Source of the DNA: Sepiola atlantica
Taxonomy: Eukaryota; Mollusca; Cephalopoda; Sepiida; Sepiolidae
Assembly (NCBI GenBank): GCA_963556195.1
Contig: OY744520.1
Coordinates: forward strand, 147,718,929 to 147,782,928
Length of the DNA: 64,000 nt
Reading direction: 5' to 3'
A model generated the notes under the pieces. That model was not told where the DNA came from, ran no database searches, and saw nothing but the letters and a program-made list of their open reading frames with translations. Position numbers and translations under genes: made by a program. This document shows, piece by piece, positions 21,445 through 34,139 of the stretch (position 1 is the stretch's first letter; each line of letters begins with the position of its first letter).

Positions 21445-21510
<66 letters not shown>
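21445..21510. repeat. TA then GT microsatellite
   Basis: TA array starts right at the mariner target site. Confidence 0.95.
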
Positions 21511-21511
<1 letters not shown>

Positions 21512-21617
21512 TATACTGTTTTAAATGTTTGTCTTATAGTTTGTGATGTGGTTTTCATTATCGGAATTCCTAGTTTATTTAAAGTGTTGCAAATTATCGT
21601 GTTATCGGAATAGGTAA

Positions 21618-21627
21618 CACACACACA

Positions 21628-21682
<55 letters not shown>
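21618..21682. repeat. CA then TA microsatellite
   Basis: Short CA tract followed by about 50 bp of TA. Confidence 0.95.
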
Positions 21683-21686
<4 letters not shown>

Positions 21687-21916
21687 TAATTTTATTTTGT
21701 ACATACATGTACATATTCCGCGACACTAGCATGTCGATGTTATTAATCAACAGCTGTTATAAACTGAGATCTAATTAGGCGGACATAAAATGGAAACATG
21801 TCTATAAATAAAAATATTTTATATAAAATCTTTATTGAATACTGAGAACCATTTATAAGACCGGTTAAAATTCTTCGGAGTTTTATTCTGTTGATGTTTA
21901 CTATAGTTGGATTACT

Positions 21917-21920
21917 ACAC

Positions 21921-22012
<92 letters not shown>

Positions 22013-22036
22013 ATATATATATATATAAATATATAT
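21917..22036. repeat. CA then TA microsatellite
   Basis: CA tract of about 40 bp, then TA with GGATATA and AAATATA interruptions. Confidence 0.95.
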
Positions 22037-22780
22037 ACATTGTAGGGGGGTCTTTAAAAAAACGAACTGGAGGCCAAAAATGAAAAACAAAATTTTGCAC
22101 TGTCTCTCTCTATATATCAAGACGTTCAAGACTAATTTAAAACTATATATACATTGGTGAATACATTTAATAGAAGTTGGAGTTTTGCTGGTTCTATTAA
22201 TGCAATAAATCAGTCCATATAATATGGTTCACAACAAAAGAATAATCCTTAGTTTTATAACTGTATTTACGTGTACTATTCGTATGAATAAAATAAACAA
22301 ATACATGTAAAAAAATTAACAAATGAATTCAGAAACTTTCGAACTATTAAATTGAAATTAAATAAACTAAACATTAAATGAATAATGTAATTGCTGTAAA
22401 GTGAAAGGTTATTACTCGTCACTATATTGTTTCGTCCGCATATTCAGATAGTTAACGTAAACTACTGGAATGTGTCGAACGAAAACTTCGTAATTTTTTT
22501 TTGCCGAAAACGCTATCAAACTTTACATGTCTAACAAACTTAAAAAATTAAGGAGCACATTAAAAAGAGAAGAACATTCATCGTATCGTAATTTCAATGG
22601 AAAAATACTTATTTCTTTTGTTACGAAGAAAATATAATGGAAAAATAATTGAAAAATATGTACTTTTAAAAAAACTTAAAAAATTACGGAAAAAGCATTA
22701 AAATAAAGAAAATAAAACACCATTGTATGTTTAGTTTCACGAATAAACATGCATCTTTTAACGAAGAAAAATATAATGTA
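22037..22780. other. Unannotated AT-rich sequence
   Basis: Nothing recognised. Confidence 0.55.
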
Positions 22781-22782
22781 AC

Positions 22783-23375
22783 AAGCCGCGCGTGCGTTGT
22801 TCCCTCCTCTGTATGTGACTCGATGTGGCGAGTGTAAAATGCAATAAATTTGGGCAATTCGGGGCATTCCCCCCCCCCCCCCCCCTTGCCCCCCTGGTGG
22901 CGCGAACCAGAATTTTTCTGATGTCAAGGATGCTCATTTTATATCCAGAACAATTGTGTCTTCATTTTGGCCAAGTTTCAGAAAAATTGAATGGATGGAT
23001 CAAACGTTATGGGAGAAAAGGGTCATTTTTTACCATTTTGGGGGCTTTTGACTCATTGGGGGCGCGAACCAGATTGTTTCCAAGGTCAGTGATACTTATT
23101 TACTATTAGGAACAATTTCCTCCACATTTTAACCAAGTTTCAGAGAAATTGAATGGATTTTTTTGTCATTTTTTTCCATTTCGGGGCTATTTGACCCCCT
23201 GGGGGCTAACCAGATTTTTTTTCAAAAATCGGAGAATGTCACTTTCTAACTTGACCAAAGTTACAACTTTATGCAAAATTTCAGAGAAATTCAATGGATG
23301 TTTGCGGAGAAAAATCCGGACGGACGGACATGCCTCAAAACATAAGTCCCCCGATTTGATAAATCGGGGGACCAA
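22783..23375 (+). repeat. ~615-bp dispersed repeat, copy 2 of 3
   Basis: Aligns with 10616-11233 from AAGCCGCGCGTGCG to the terminal hairpin CCCCCGATTTGATAAATCGG and GGGGACCAA. A C-run of 19 is inserted near 22868, and a short segment before the third internal unit is missing. Confidence 0.85.
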
Positions 23376-23404
23376 CAACTGATTATTGTAATAATCTTTT
23401 TTTA

Positions 23405-23620
23405 CGTTACCGACTAGGTTAGGGTTAGGTAGGTTAGGGTTAGATTGTTTATTTTTCAAATTTTCTTGTCTACCTCTTTTTAAATTCTACCGACTAGGTT
23501 AGGTTTAGGTTAGGGTTAGAGTAAAGTTGTTTTTTAGGGTTAGGTTAGGGTTATATTGCTCTTTGTTAGAGTTAGGTTAAGGTTAGGTTGTTATTTTGTA
23601 GATTTTCTGTCGGGTTAGGG
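23405..23620 (+). repeat. Degenerate telomere-like repeats (TTAGGG/TTAGGT)
   Basis: Clusters such as GGTTAGGGTTAGGTAGGTTAG recur four times, separated by T-rich spacers. CTACCGACTAGGTTAG or a close variant introduces two of the clusters. TTAGGG is the usual metazoan telomere unit, but here it is imperfect and interstitial. Confidence 0.7.
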
Positions 23621-24000
23621 TTAATTTGCAGATCTGGACAAAAGAAAAATGTCCAAGTGACAACGCCATCATTTGAAAAGTCAAAACAAAACAAGAAATG
23701 TTATAAACAACTTTTAGCATTTCAAATATTAGTCCCGAGTTCTAGAGATTCGAGAAAACAAGACTTGGAATAATTTACATAGTGCTTATATGAATGAAAT
23801 AAAAAAAATGTACACTTGAATTTGCAAAAGAAATATTGCATTTTTTGCAATATTTTTTTCGCGTTTGCCAATTGTCGGCTGCTGTGATCTGATTAGATTT
23901 TCCGGCGGTTTACGTAACCTGCCGGAATATCCCGACGAAACATTGGTTTTGTTCGGTCCGTAAACTGCAGAACTACTCATTAATTTTTAAAATTCTTTTC
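23621..24000. other. Unannotated sequence with a MITE-tip-like motif
   Basis: Holds CGGTCCGTAAACTGCAGAA at 23954-23972, which matches the tip of the MITE at 48571-48744. A matching opposite end was not found. Confidence 0.4.
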
Positions 24001-24484
24001 TGTTTTTCTTATTTTATTCTTGGTCTTCTGTCTTTTTTTTCTTTTCATTCTGTCTTTTTTATTTGCTCTTCTCCCTTTCTTTATTTCTCTTTTATTCTCA
24101 CTAAATTTTCCTCATTTTAATGTTCCTTCATTTTAAACTTTTTTGGCTTTCATTACTTTCTTCGTTTTTGTGATCGTATTTAATTCTTACTTGATTGTTT
24201 TTTCTTTTCTTTTTTTCTTAATTTCTTTTTTGAAGATCTCGCCTCGTCATTTTTCCTCTCAGCCACCTCGTCACTCTGCTCTTCTTTCACCTTACCGCTT
24301 ATTCTTCCTTCTTCACATCCTTCCAGTTCATCAACTTTTAAACTTAATCTTTAATCTCATTCCAAACGGACCTAATTCCCAAAGAAATCCCTTCAACAAC
24401 ATTAGCATCATATCTATTAGCTTACTAATACAAGGATTGTATGCAAAACAACAGTCCCGCTCCCCACACAATGGCTACAGTTAA
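24000..24484 (+). repeat. Pyrimidine-rich block
   Basis: A strong T/C bias on the plus strand (TTTTCTTTTC-type runs). An open frame at 24143-24484 is a consequence of this composition. It may be a retroelement 3' region, as similar T/C-rich blocks precede retroelement-like tails at 29275 and 37735. Confidence 0.5.
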
Positions 24485-24489
24485 GTCTT

Positions 24490-24865
24490 CCCCTTCTTTT
24501 CTATGATTGTATTTTATAAACTAAAACGAATAAAAGAAATACAAAGAAAAAATGTCTAATTTATTAAGAGTATACAAATTGAAGTATGTCAAGAGGAAAA
24601 GAAAAGAAACAGAGCATTGCAATAAGACGAACTAAATAATAGTCAAGGGTCAGGGAGAGTGTCACCGAGAAGAGGGCACGGGAGAAAATGGAGGAGGGGT
24701 GATTAAAAGAATTTTGGTTCCAAGTTGAAGGTGCTAGAGATATGTGGTTTAAGAGGTGGGTGTTTGTAATGAGTTCGAAAGGAAGATTTAGATATTCTAT
24801 ATTGATTATTGAAGCCAGAAGCCGAGCCGAAGAATGTGATCAGATGAACAGATCAGATAAACGGG
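24490..24865. other. Purine-rich unannotated sequence
   Basis: G/A-rich with no supported feature. Confidence 0.45.
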
Positions 24866-24868
24866 TTG

Positions 24869-24870
<2 letters not shown>

Positions 24871-24922
<52 letters not shown>

Positions 24923-25019
24923 CATATATAATATATAATATATATAATATATATGTGTGTGTGTGAAGATATATATATATATATTTATAAGTTCATTGAT
25001 AAGAAAACACACACACACA

Positions 25020-25085
<66 letters not shown>

Positions 25086-25146
25086 TCCTATCTATTTCGC
25101 TGTGTTCTGAGAGACTACTCTTTGTGTTTTGGTGATAGATCGCCGT

Positions 25147-25214
<68 letters not shown>
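24871..25214. repeat. Cluster of TA arrays with CA/GT tracts
   Basis: TA arrays at about 24871-24955, 24970-24985, 25021-25080 and 25150-25214, with GT at 24955-24964 and CA at 25007-25020. Confidence 0.95.
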
Positions 25215-25216
<2 letters not shown>

Positions 25217-25640
25217 TGATACTTCCTTAGGAATAGATAATTGGTAAATATATTTCATTTTAATTTAATCTGGTACAACTTTATCGATGAAGTCTGTTTC
25301 GCTTTAGAGATCCATAAAAAAGAAATCCGACGTTTTCCTTTATTTTATATATAACTTAAAACTTCTAAAAATAAACAAACGAGAATATAAATGTTCATCA
25401 TGTATTCGTAGGGGTACTTATTCATTCCTAATTAAACGGTAATACGACGTTCTTGGCGATTCTTGATCGCTGCGAGGTGTATCATCTTCACATAACACTT
25501 ACTTCTCTTTCATGACAATTTTCGGCATGCTCTATTCGTAGTTCGTTTCCTAAAATTCAAATTCGACCAAATAAAGCTTCCTTCTTTGCAACGTCCCAGC
25601 CAAATTTATTGAAAAAACCTCCACGAAAAAAAACAACAAC
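25215..25640. other. Unannotated sequence
   Basis: Nothing recognised. Confidence 0.5.
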
Positions 25641-25646
25641 ATATGA

Positions 25647-26088
25647 TCTATATAATAATACGCTTAGGTAATCCCATTTTCGTACGCACGTTATAACTCT
25701 CTGCCACCTTTTTAAAAGATGGGATCGCCCGGTCGCGGAAGATGAAATTCAGAAGAATTTTTTTTTGTTAATCTGATATAGCTATTGTATGGAACGTTAG
25801 AAATGAACTAAAATACACTTTCTATGCTTTAAATTCATGATTCCAGCGTAGTATTTGTTTTACATAAAGATGGTACAATGCTATTGTCGGAGTAGCGTTC
25901 GCGCTGGACGTCCATAGAATAGAATAGTGTTATTAAATAAGTATATTTCAGTTTCAACACAGGTGGTACAATGATATCTGTGTGTTCGCGCCGGATGTCT
26001 ACGAAGTGGGGATATTTTACAGCATTTCAGCAATATACAAGCAGATGCTGGATATAATTGACTGAAGAATTTCCACGGGTCCAGCTAG
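25647..26088 (+). mobile_element. Helitron-like non-autonomous element
   Basis: Starts TCTATATAATAATACGC after an A and ends CACGGGTCCAGCTAG before a T. This fits the Helitron rule of 5' TC, 3' CTRR and insertion between A and T. The interior (442 bp) holds two related segments with GGTACAATG and TTCGCGC, and no protein. The 3' hairpin expected just before CTAG is only half visible, so the copy is decayed or the call is wrong. Confidence 0.45.
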
Positions 26089-26089
26089 T

Positions 26090-28325
26090 TATTGAAATAT
26101 TGTTTTAATTAGAATAAAGAGAAAACATAAAAGTATTAAAGGGAAATAACTCTTGGGATTTTTAAAAATATATTCTACAAGTAAATCAAAGCTTAGTAAT
26201 TGAAAGAGAAAATTGGAATTACCATGAATCAAATTTTTGTGATGAGAAATAAAGCTTGACAATTTACAATGAAAATAGTATGTTTTAATTATTACTTTTA
26301 AATGTAGAGTATTGTAGAAGTAAATGTTTTAATTCATTTCTGCCGGATATTAAAAAGAAGTAAAATATTCTAGAATTAATTGGAATGTGTAAATGTTGTT
26401 ATAGAAATGAGAAGTTTGGCATTAAAAAACTTATAATGTTACATTTGGTCGACAACCAGACAATATATTCACTAAACTATGTGTCCTGTCCTGTTTTAGC
26501 AGACATTTAGAAAAAGAGTTATGGCTGATTGGTAAATCAACATGAATATAGTAAGGGCGATAGTGACATGCACTTAGCTAAGAGATGGCATAGTTTATCA
26601 ATTAATTACAAATTACTGCAAATTAGAACTATTAAAACTTACTTATTTTTCAAACATAACTCAATCCCAGGACTAAGTATATTTCAGCTATTTTTTTAAT
26701 CTTTAAAAAACTTCATTGAATTTTTGTTTGTTAAAACGAAAATAATTTAGAGAAATACACATGCACCCGAGAAAAACTGCTGAGAGCCGACGTATTTGTA
26801 TTAAAAACAACAATTTTCGAATTAAGTATTAACAACGAATCGTTACGATGCTTTTGTTTTTCAAACAAATGAAATCGATTCATCTAATTACGTTCATCTT
26901 TTTTCAAAACATTACTTTTATTATATTTAATGTAATTATTTCTTAAAGCCAAAATGATATAGAGTCTTATTTGTCCGAAAATTTATTTTCGAGACGAATT
27001 CCCAGGTGTTTAAGTAAATAAATTACGTTTCATGTCCGTACATGTGTATTTTATTTAGAATAATAAAGCACAATTTCATCGTGAATTAATTTAATTACAA
27101 AATATTTCAGGAGAATTCAAGCTGAATTAACTTGTAAATTATTTCACAACGTAATTTGCAATACTGTTTTTAACTGGTTATTTACGGAGTTTTCTAATCA
27201 TTTCTTCTAAGCAAAATACCGCCTGCCTACTTCACTGCAGTTTTAATTGATAACAATGAAGAAAATATATGTAAAACGTGTTTATATTCATCAGTAATCA
27301 AACAAAACAAACTATTTACATTTTTAACCATGATGTAACTAAATAAATAGAACAATTATAGGAAACATTTCCAAATTAACATATACATTCACATAATGGC
27401 TATCCAAGTGAATAAGACGAATAGAATGTCATTGAACATTAAAATATATTTTTTTAATCCATGTAAAAATTAATTTGAAAGTAAAACATCCTAGCTTTCG
27501 TTTTTAAATGGACCAGTACAATTCTTTGAATTATTTGATCTGTAGATAAAGTGGGAAGACGAAGATACTCTTTGAGGTCTAAATTGTGATCAGAAACTGT
27601 TTTCTAGATCTATTATTCTATGACAGTTTTCGTTTATTACGTGGACAATCGAATGTGTACGTATTTTTCTGCCAGAGACATACACAAGTGAATTATTCTA
27701 GAATGACATGCTTGTGATACGTACTGAGCTGCGCGAGAGGTGGGTGACTTGCGTTAATTACAACTTACGGCTAAGTAGAAAAATGCAAACAGATATTTTG
27801 CAACATAACTCAATTTAAGAAGTAATATTTAACACAAAAAGAAAAATAAAGATACGAAACTTTGGATGACACAAGTGGAATAATAGTGACAGTAGCTGTT
27901 ACCCAATGGGTCACGGGTCGTCTACTATCATTGTGTAGATGATGGATTGGGGAAAAATTTCACATAAAGTGTTTTAGTAGAAATTATATAAAAATCCGAG
28001 ATACATTTATAAGTGATGTGTGCATTTTGATGAAATATACAATATTACAGTTCAAAATGCGTATCTATCTGCTCACTCTGTTTCCCCCTTGTTGTTGCTT
28101 TCTCTCTCTTACCCTCTCTAAATACGGGTTTAATAGTATTACTAACTGTGGTGATATCTTTTTAGTTCAAAATAGACTATTCCAATCGAGATTTATAATC
28201 ATTTTAATTAATGTTTGAAGTTTCCCTTCGTCATCCCAATATATTTTTCTGCACTACTGGTATTCTGGTCTGTGACGGTTACTTCATATATGATTGACTT
28301 GATTTTGCAATTTCCCTCAAGGGGG
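26090..28325. other. Long unannotated AT-rich stretch
   Basis: More than 2 kb without any coding signal, repeat pair or RNA structure that I can support. Confidence 0.55.
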
Positions 28326-28329
28326 CAGT

Positions 28330-28767
28330 TGTTTTTGACTTGGCAAATACCAATACAAAGACAAAGGTAGGCCAACTTTTCCTCAAATTACTCGACAAAC
28401 ACTTCCCACCCACAAATGAATTACACAAACTTTTTAACAGATTTTCTGTTAAGGTCAGCTATTCCACTGCCCCTTCAATAAGAAAAATTATCTCTGCAGA
28501 ACCCAAAACAATTACAAACGCAGGCTGCTCATGCCAAGACAAAAACAAATACACCCTTCACCATCAAATGGAAAATAATTGAGAGAAAACCATCCTTCTC
28601 TCCAGCCATAAACAGATGTCCTCTATGTGACGCTGAAAAATACCATATTTCAAAAGCCATCATCGATCCGAATACAGCCTGTTTAAATATCCGCGATGAA
28701 ATATTTATGGGGTGTATCCACAAGAGACAAACATTACTTATAAACTGGTCTGACCGATTCACATAAT
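28330..28767 (+). pseudogene. Penelope-like C-terminal remnant with internal deletion
   Basis: First frame: TKVGQLFLKLLDKHFPP, NRFSVKVSYSTAPSIRKII and the cysteine motif start NAGCSCQDKNK. The text then jumps to TPFTIKWKIIERKPSFSP in another frame, followed by NRCPLCDAEKYHI and MGCIHKRQTLL, to a stop at 28764-28766. Relatives, including the minus-strand copy at 8345-9470, have the GIY-YIG core between these two parts. Here that core has been removed with a frame change. It is not functional. Confidence 0.72.
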
Positions 28768-28827
28768 GTCTAACTACCCCCCTCTACTAATATAAACACA
28801 ATAAAAACGAACAAACACCTTATAAAC

Positions 28828-29057
28828 CTATATCCACATAAATTTCAAGAGCAAAATCTTCGACCTTCACAAAAATACAAAAATATTTAATTTATTTATC
28901 AGTTACTAGATTACTCTACAAATCTATTTAAACAAACTATATCCACATAAATTCAAAGAGCAAAAACTTCGACTTTCACAAAAATACAAAAATGCAAAAA
29001 TATTTAATTTATTTATCAGCAACTAGATTAATCTACAAATCCATTTTAACAAACTCA
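28828..29057. repeat. Tandem duplication, two ~110-bp units
   Basis: Both units read CTATATCCACATAAATT, AGAGCAAAA, TTCACAAAAATACAAAAAT and TTTAATTTATTTATCAG. The second unit has a 7-bp internal insertion. It lies in the region after the PLE remnant. Confidence 0.85.
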
Positions 29058-29274
29058 AACATTTCATATTTCCAACTAAGTTACCTCCCTTAGATCCGAA
29101 TTTCTTCATTAAAATCACACCAATCTGGGTAAAAGATTTTTAACACGGTAACGGTTTTTCCTTTTAGAACGCATGCCTTCAACAATATAACGGCTAATGA
29201 TACAAACTCATAATTTGGCTCACGGGAATTTCAGAGATTCCCTTTCATTATTTTTGTCTTTAATTTTTAATTTT

Positions 29275-29760
29275 TAATTATATTTTATTATTATTATTAT
29301 TATTTTTTTAATTTTTAAAATTTTTAAATTTATTCTTATTCATTATGTTTTCATTCTTTCTTTCTCTCTTTTTTTATTCTCTATATTTTTTTCTTCTTTT
29401 TTATTCTCTCTCTCTTTTTTATTCTTAGTATTGAAATGTTTTTATATATATTTTTATATATATATATATTTTTATATATATTTTCATATATTTTTTTTTT
29501 TATTCCCTTTAATCTTGAATCCCCTCGTGTTTTAAATCTCAACGGTCTTATTACACTAAATTTAAATTTAAACAAACACACACAACACACTGAGCAAATA
29601 ACGCGTCCCAGAGAGAGTGTCATGTGACCTCACATTTCCAAAACAGATGACAACAGAAGCTGAAGAGAGCCGGATGGGTAAGACCTTCCATGCTTGAAAC
29701 CGACGGTACGAATGTTGTACTAATTTTTCTGTACCAGAATAAATAAATATTATGCTCTTA
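29275..29760 (+). repeat. T-rich block and retroelement-like tail
   Basis: 29275-29510 is T-rich with ATT and TATATTTT units. Near 29690-29750 ACCGACGGTACGAATGTTG and a poly(A)-signal-like AATAAATAAAT follow, as in 3' ends of retroelements. It may be the 3' region of the PLE remnant at 28330. Confidence 0.4.
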
Positions 29761-29828
29761 ATTTTTTACTTTAATTCTTAATTAATCGAGCACTCTGCTG
29801 GGATTTTTCCTACCATTTTACAAAGAAG

Positions 29829-29830
<2 letters not shown>

Positions 29831-29862
<32 letters not shown>
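29831..29862. repeat. TA microsatellite
   Basis: Pure TA array. Confidence 0.95.
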
Positions 29863-29865
<3 letters not shown>

Positions 29866-30052
29866 TAATTCCCGAAACAGTTTTTTATGGTAAACAACTT
29901 ATGACCACTCAAATAATGTTAGAAGCAAACTTATATAATAACTGTAAAAGTTAAATTGACTTACATGAGTGATTTTCCACTGAACGACTTCGGACTTAAG
30001 GTCTTTTTTTTGTTTTTTTTATAATATAGTTTTAATGGTTGAGAAACTTCCA

Positions 30053-30056
<4 letters not shown>

Positions 30057-30133
<77 letters not shown>
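30057..30133. repeat. TA microsatellite
   Basis: About 75 bp of pure TA. Confidence 0.95.
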
Positions 30134-30135
<2 letters not shown>

Positions 30136-30239
30136 TATGTAGTTGAATGTGTTGCTGTACATCAAATTTTGAGTCATATAAAGTAATACATTTTATACGG
30201 ATCGGTGCACGGGCGTAATAATCAATAATATGTATGTGA

Positions 30240-30744
<505 letters not shown>

Positions 30745-30929
30745 GTTGTCACCGGGTTAATAGTCGCCGATACTCAGAGAGTGGTTGTCGTGTCGCACAA
30801 GCGTTTGTCACTATAATCCTGTGCTGGTACTTAGCGGGATGAATGTAATGAGTATACGAAATGTTATTTTAAAATGGCTTGTTAGAACCTCTCAACCTTA
30901 CTTGATCGTTTGATAGTACGTGGGAGTGT

Positions 30930-33231
30930 TGGGCTAACGAATAAAAAGCATCAGGACCGGTTTGATGACAATAATGTGCACATCGCTCAACTGCTACAGA
31001 AAAAGCATGAACTTAATCAGAGGCGGATCTTAGGTCTGTGGAACATTCATACTTAGCTGTTAAATCAGAGTTGCAGAAATAACTTAAACAGATGAAGGAT
31101 GAATCGTGACGACAGAAGGCTTGTGATATTCAGCATGTCGCTGATGTTAAGGACAGTAAAACAATGTATGTCCTGATGAATGAAGACAGTCTATGGCTTT
31201 AGCTATTCTAGTGAAACCCGATTGAAATCCATAGATGGCACATATTGTATTAAAAATCCAAGCAAGCTACTCGATAGATAGACAGAGCATTATATTGATC
31301 TGTTCACTAATCTGTCGATAGTCAGTACTGATGCGATAGATAGCTTGCCTCAGAAGGCTATCATTGCCGAAATGGATTCTGTTTTCCCCTCAAGGAAGTG
31401 GAGGAAGCTATATGGCAGTTGAGATCCGGGAACCTGGTGAAGATTGTATACATGCATTAGTCCTTCGCTGTAGTTGAAGACCATTGGCAGTTAAAATAAA
31501 AGGGTTGATTGACAATATCTGGTTTGACGGGCATGTTTACCAAGATTTCCGTGACTGCATTATGGTCTACTTGTACAAGGGCAAAGGGAGGAAAGATTAG
31601 TGCGGCAATTATCGAGACATCTCTCTTTTGAATAGGTCAGGAAAGGTATTTAGCAGAATCATGTTGAATGGTCTGAATGCCTATATCTGTCCTTTTATGC
31701 TTTCTGCGAGTCAGTGTGGCTTTAGAAGAAATAAGGGTATTACTAATATGATCTTTACGGCGCGTCAAATACAGGTAAAGTGTATTGAACATCGTCTATA
31801 CCTATATCAGGTCTTTGTTGATCTGAAGAAGGCGTTCACTTAATCAAGATGCGCTGTGGAAGGTATTTAGTAAGTTGGGATATCCTCCTAACTTTGTTAG
31901 ACACCTTCGCGAGCTTCACAATAACATGAAAGCACGATGGTTGTCTCTTCGAACCCGTTGCAGTTAACAACGGTGTTAAGCATGGTGATATACCTGTGCC
32001 TTCTTTGTTTTTTTTATCTATTTTGCTTTTACTCTGTCGTTGGCTTCACTAACTGTGACAAAGGTGTGTATCTGCGATTTCGAACATCGGCTCGGCTGTA
32101 TAACTTACATCATTTTAAGAATTTGTCAAGGACATTCTCCACTGTTGTTCGAGATTTGCTCTATGCAGATGATGTGGATCACGTGGTTCACTCTCAGAAT
32201 GATATGCGGGATATTATGAATCACTTTGCCTCGGCGTGTAGAAGCATGGGTCTCACAATAAGCCTGGGCAAGACAAAAGGCTATGTTGGCCGCAGCCCCT
32301 GAGCACCCGTATATTTGTTATGGGGCACATACTGTCTGTGGTGGATTTTTTTATTATCTGGGTAGTGGTTTTGGGAGAAAACGTTCGTTGGATTCTGACA
32401 TAGATGGATATATTAAACGGGCTGGTGTGTCTTTTGTTTATTTGAAAAAGTGTGTGTGGGCACCACGTTATGTCAGGCTGGAAGGTAAGATCTCCGTGTA
32501 TGAGGCCTATGTTGTATCAACTGTGTCATATGCTTGTGAGACTTAGACACCATACAGAACTCATATTTGCCTGCTGAGGCGTTTCCAGCAGAATTGCCTT
32601 AAACACTTGCTTAACATCCGTTGGGATAGCGTTACCCCTAACACCGAAGTGTTGGAACGAGGTGCTGTTCCAAGCATCGAGTCTCGTATAGGAAAACGCA
32701 GACTTCGGTGGGCTAGTCATCTAATTCGTCTTTATGATGACAGACTGCCAACCAGGTGATCTATTAGGAACAAACTGGGAATACGCGCCCACAGCATAAA
32801 CCTCGTGAGCGATTCAAATATTGTCTCAAAAACGATTGTAAGTGCTTTGGAATTGATGTTAGAATATGAGAAGGGTGGCTGTAAATAGGTCAAGGTGAAG
32901 GAGAACGTTTCTAAAGGCAGCAAGCTTTTTGGAAAGAATAGGATGAAACATCAGCAGCAGAGGAGAGCAGCGAGAAAGAGACAGGACGTGACATCACCAA
33001 CACATGAAGGAAACATGGAATACTTAAGATGCCAAGCGTGACACTTGGTAACTATGCCACATGCAGGTTTGTTGAATCAACAACGAGTGCATGTTTTGCA
33101 AAATTAAGCACGGCCAAGAGGTGGCTTTATTTATGGCATCCTCTCAGATCATCACAACACCTGCCCCATCTGTGGTATGGTCTGTAAAAGTCTGGCAGGC
33201 TTGAAGAGCCACATCCGCGCCTCTCACTGAA
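30930..33231 (+). pseudogene. Dead LINE: reverse transcriptase with C-terminal zinc finger
   Basis: Fragments in shifting frames follow the order of a LINE polyprotein: KHQDRFDDNN near 30950, NYRDISLLNRSGKVFSRI near 31610, SQCGFRRNKG and VDLKKAF (RT motif A) near 31720-31835, NGVKHGDIPVP near 31970, and the catalytic LLYADDVDHVVHS near 32158-32190. Then come LTISLGKTK, RWDSVTPNTEVLERGAVPSI near 32625 and RWASHLIRL. The C-terminus (33170-33231) is a C2H2 finger, CPICGMVCKSLAGLKSHIRASH in outline, before a stop. The YADD motif is intact but at least six stops or shifts break the frame. I cannot fix the clade. It lies between copies of an older short repeat. Confidence 0.8.
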
Positions 33232-33314
33232 AACCTTCACACTAATATTACATCTATACGCCAAAAGTGGTCACAGTTGAAATCGAATAGACAGCCACCA
33301 TATTTCGTTGTAGA

Positions 33315-33560
33315 GGATACACTCCTAAACTAATAAACCAATAATTATAAGTTTTAACATATATGTACTCGGCAACACAGTGAGTTACATCGGCACGTTT
33401 TATTTTAAATTTAACATTTAGGGCGTGCATGTATATAAAGTAAGGTAGCAGTATATGTTTATATATTTCTATGTATAATATTCACTAATAAACCAATGAA
33501 CGGATCATTATGAATTTTGAACACAGCTTATATGGTTAATGTGAGATATATTTCGTTTAA
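33315..33560 (+). repeat. Short repeat copies downstream of the dead LINE
   Basis: ACTCCTAAACTAATAAACC, GGCAACACAGTGAGTTACAT and GGGCGTGCATGTATATA match the copies at 30525-30645. A further partial copy starts near 33485. Confidence 0.6.
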
Positions 33561-33594
33561 CTAAGTTCATGCAAAGGAGAAAAGAGGGGGGTAA

Positions 33595-33965
33595 AAGCCC
33601 TTCATGAAAATTCGATTTTTGTTAAATTTTAACAATAACTATTAGGCATCAATTAACAAATATTCGCCGTGTTAATGTTTATTTAGAGTAATTAAAACGG
33701 GCATAATATTCGAGCAACCATCCATTTGAAAATTCAAATATTTCAAAATTGCATTGAATTTGATCGATAGTCATTATAGACAAATTTAGCTAGATTCCCT
33801 GTAATTCAATTTCTTCCTTAAGAGCTCTTATACTTAAGCCTTACATTTTAGACATTTTCTACAATTAAAATTATATAATTCATTTTAATCAGAATTAGAA
33901 CAACAATGCTAGACATAAGAGTTAGTATCATTATATCTTGGTTTTAATTTCATAAGGGGAAATAA
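33595..33965 (+). repeat. Dispersed repeat, related to 17515-17895
   Basis: Same landmarks and order as the first copy, diverged. Non-coding. Confidence 0.65.
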
Positions 33966-34019
33966 CAGTGTAAAAATAGGTATTCCTATATGTAAACGAA
34001 CAATAAATAAAATAACAAA

Positions 34020-34021
<2 letters not shown>

Positions 34022-34068
<47 letters not shown>

Positions 34069-34122
34069 CATTAATGTTTATATATATATATATATATATA
34101 CATAAATATATATATATATATG
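34022..34122. repeat. TA arrays
   Basis: TA at about 34022-34066 and 34078-34122, with a short TTGCATTAATGT spacer. Confidence 0.95.
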
Positions 34123-34139
34123 TTTATAATGAAGTTTAT

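Noticed and set aside
24143..24484. 113-codon frame in the pyrimidine-rich block
   Set aside because: Composition-driven (Leu/Phe/Ser/Pro) with no family resemblance.
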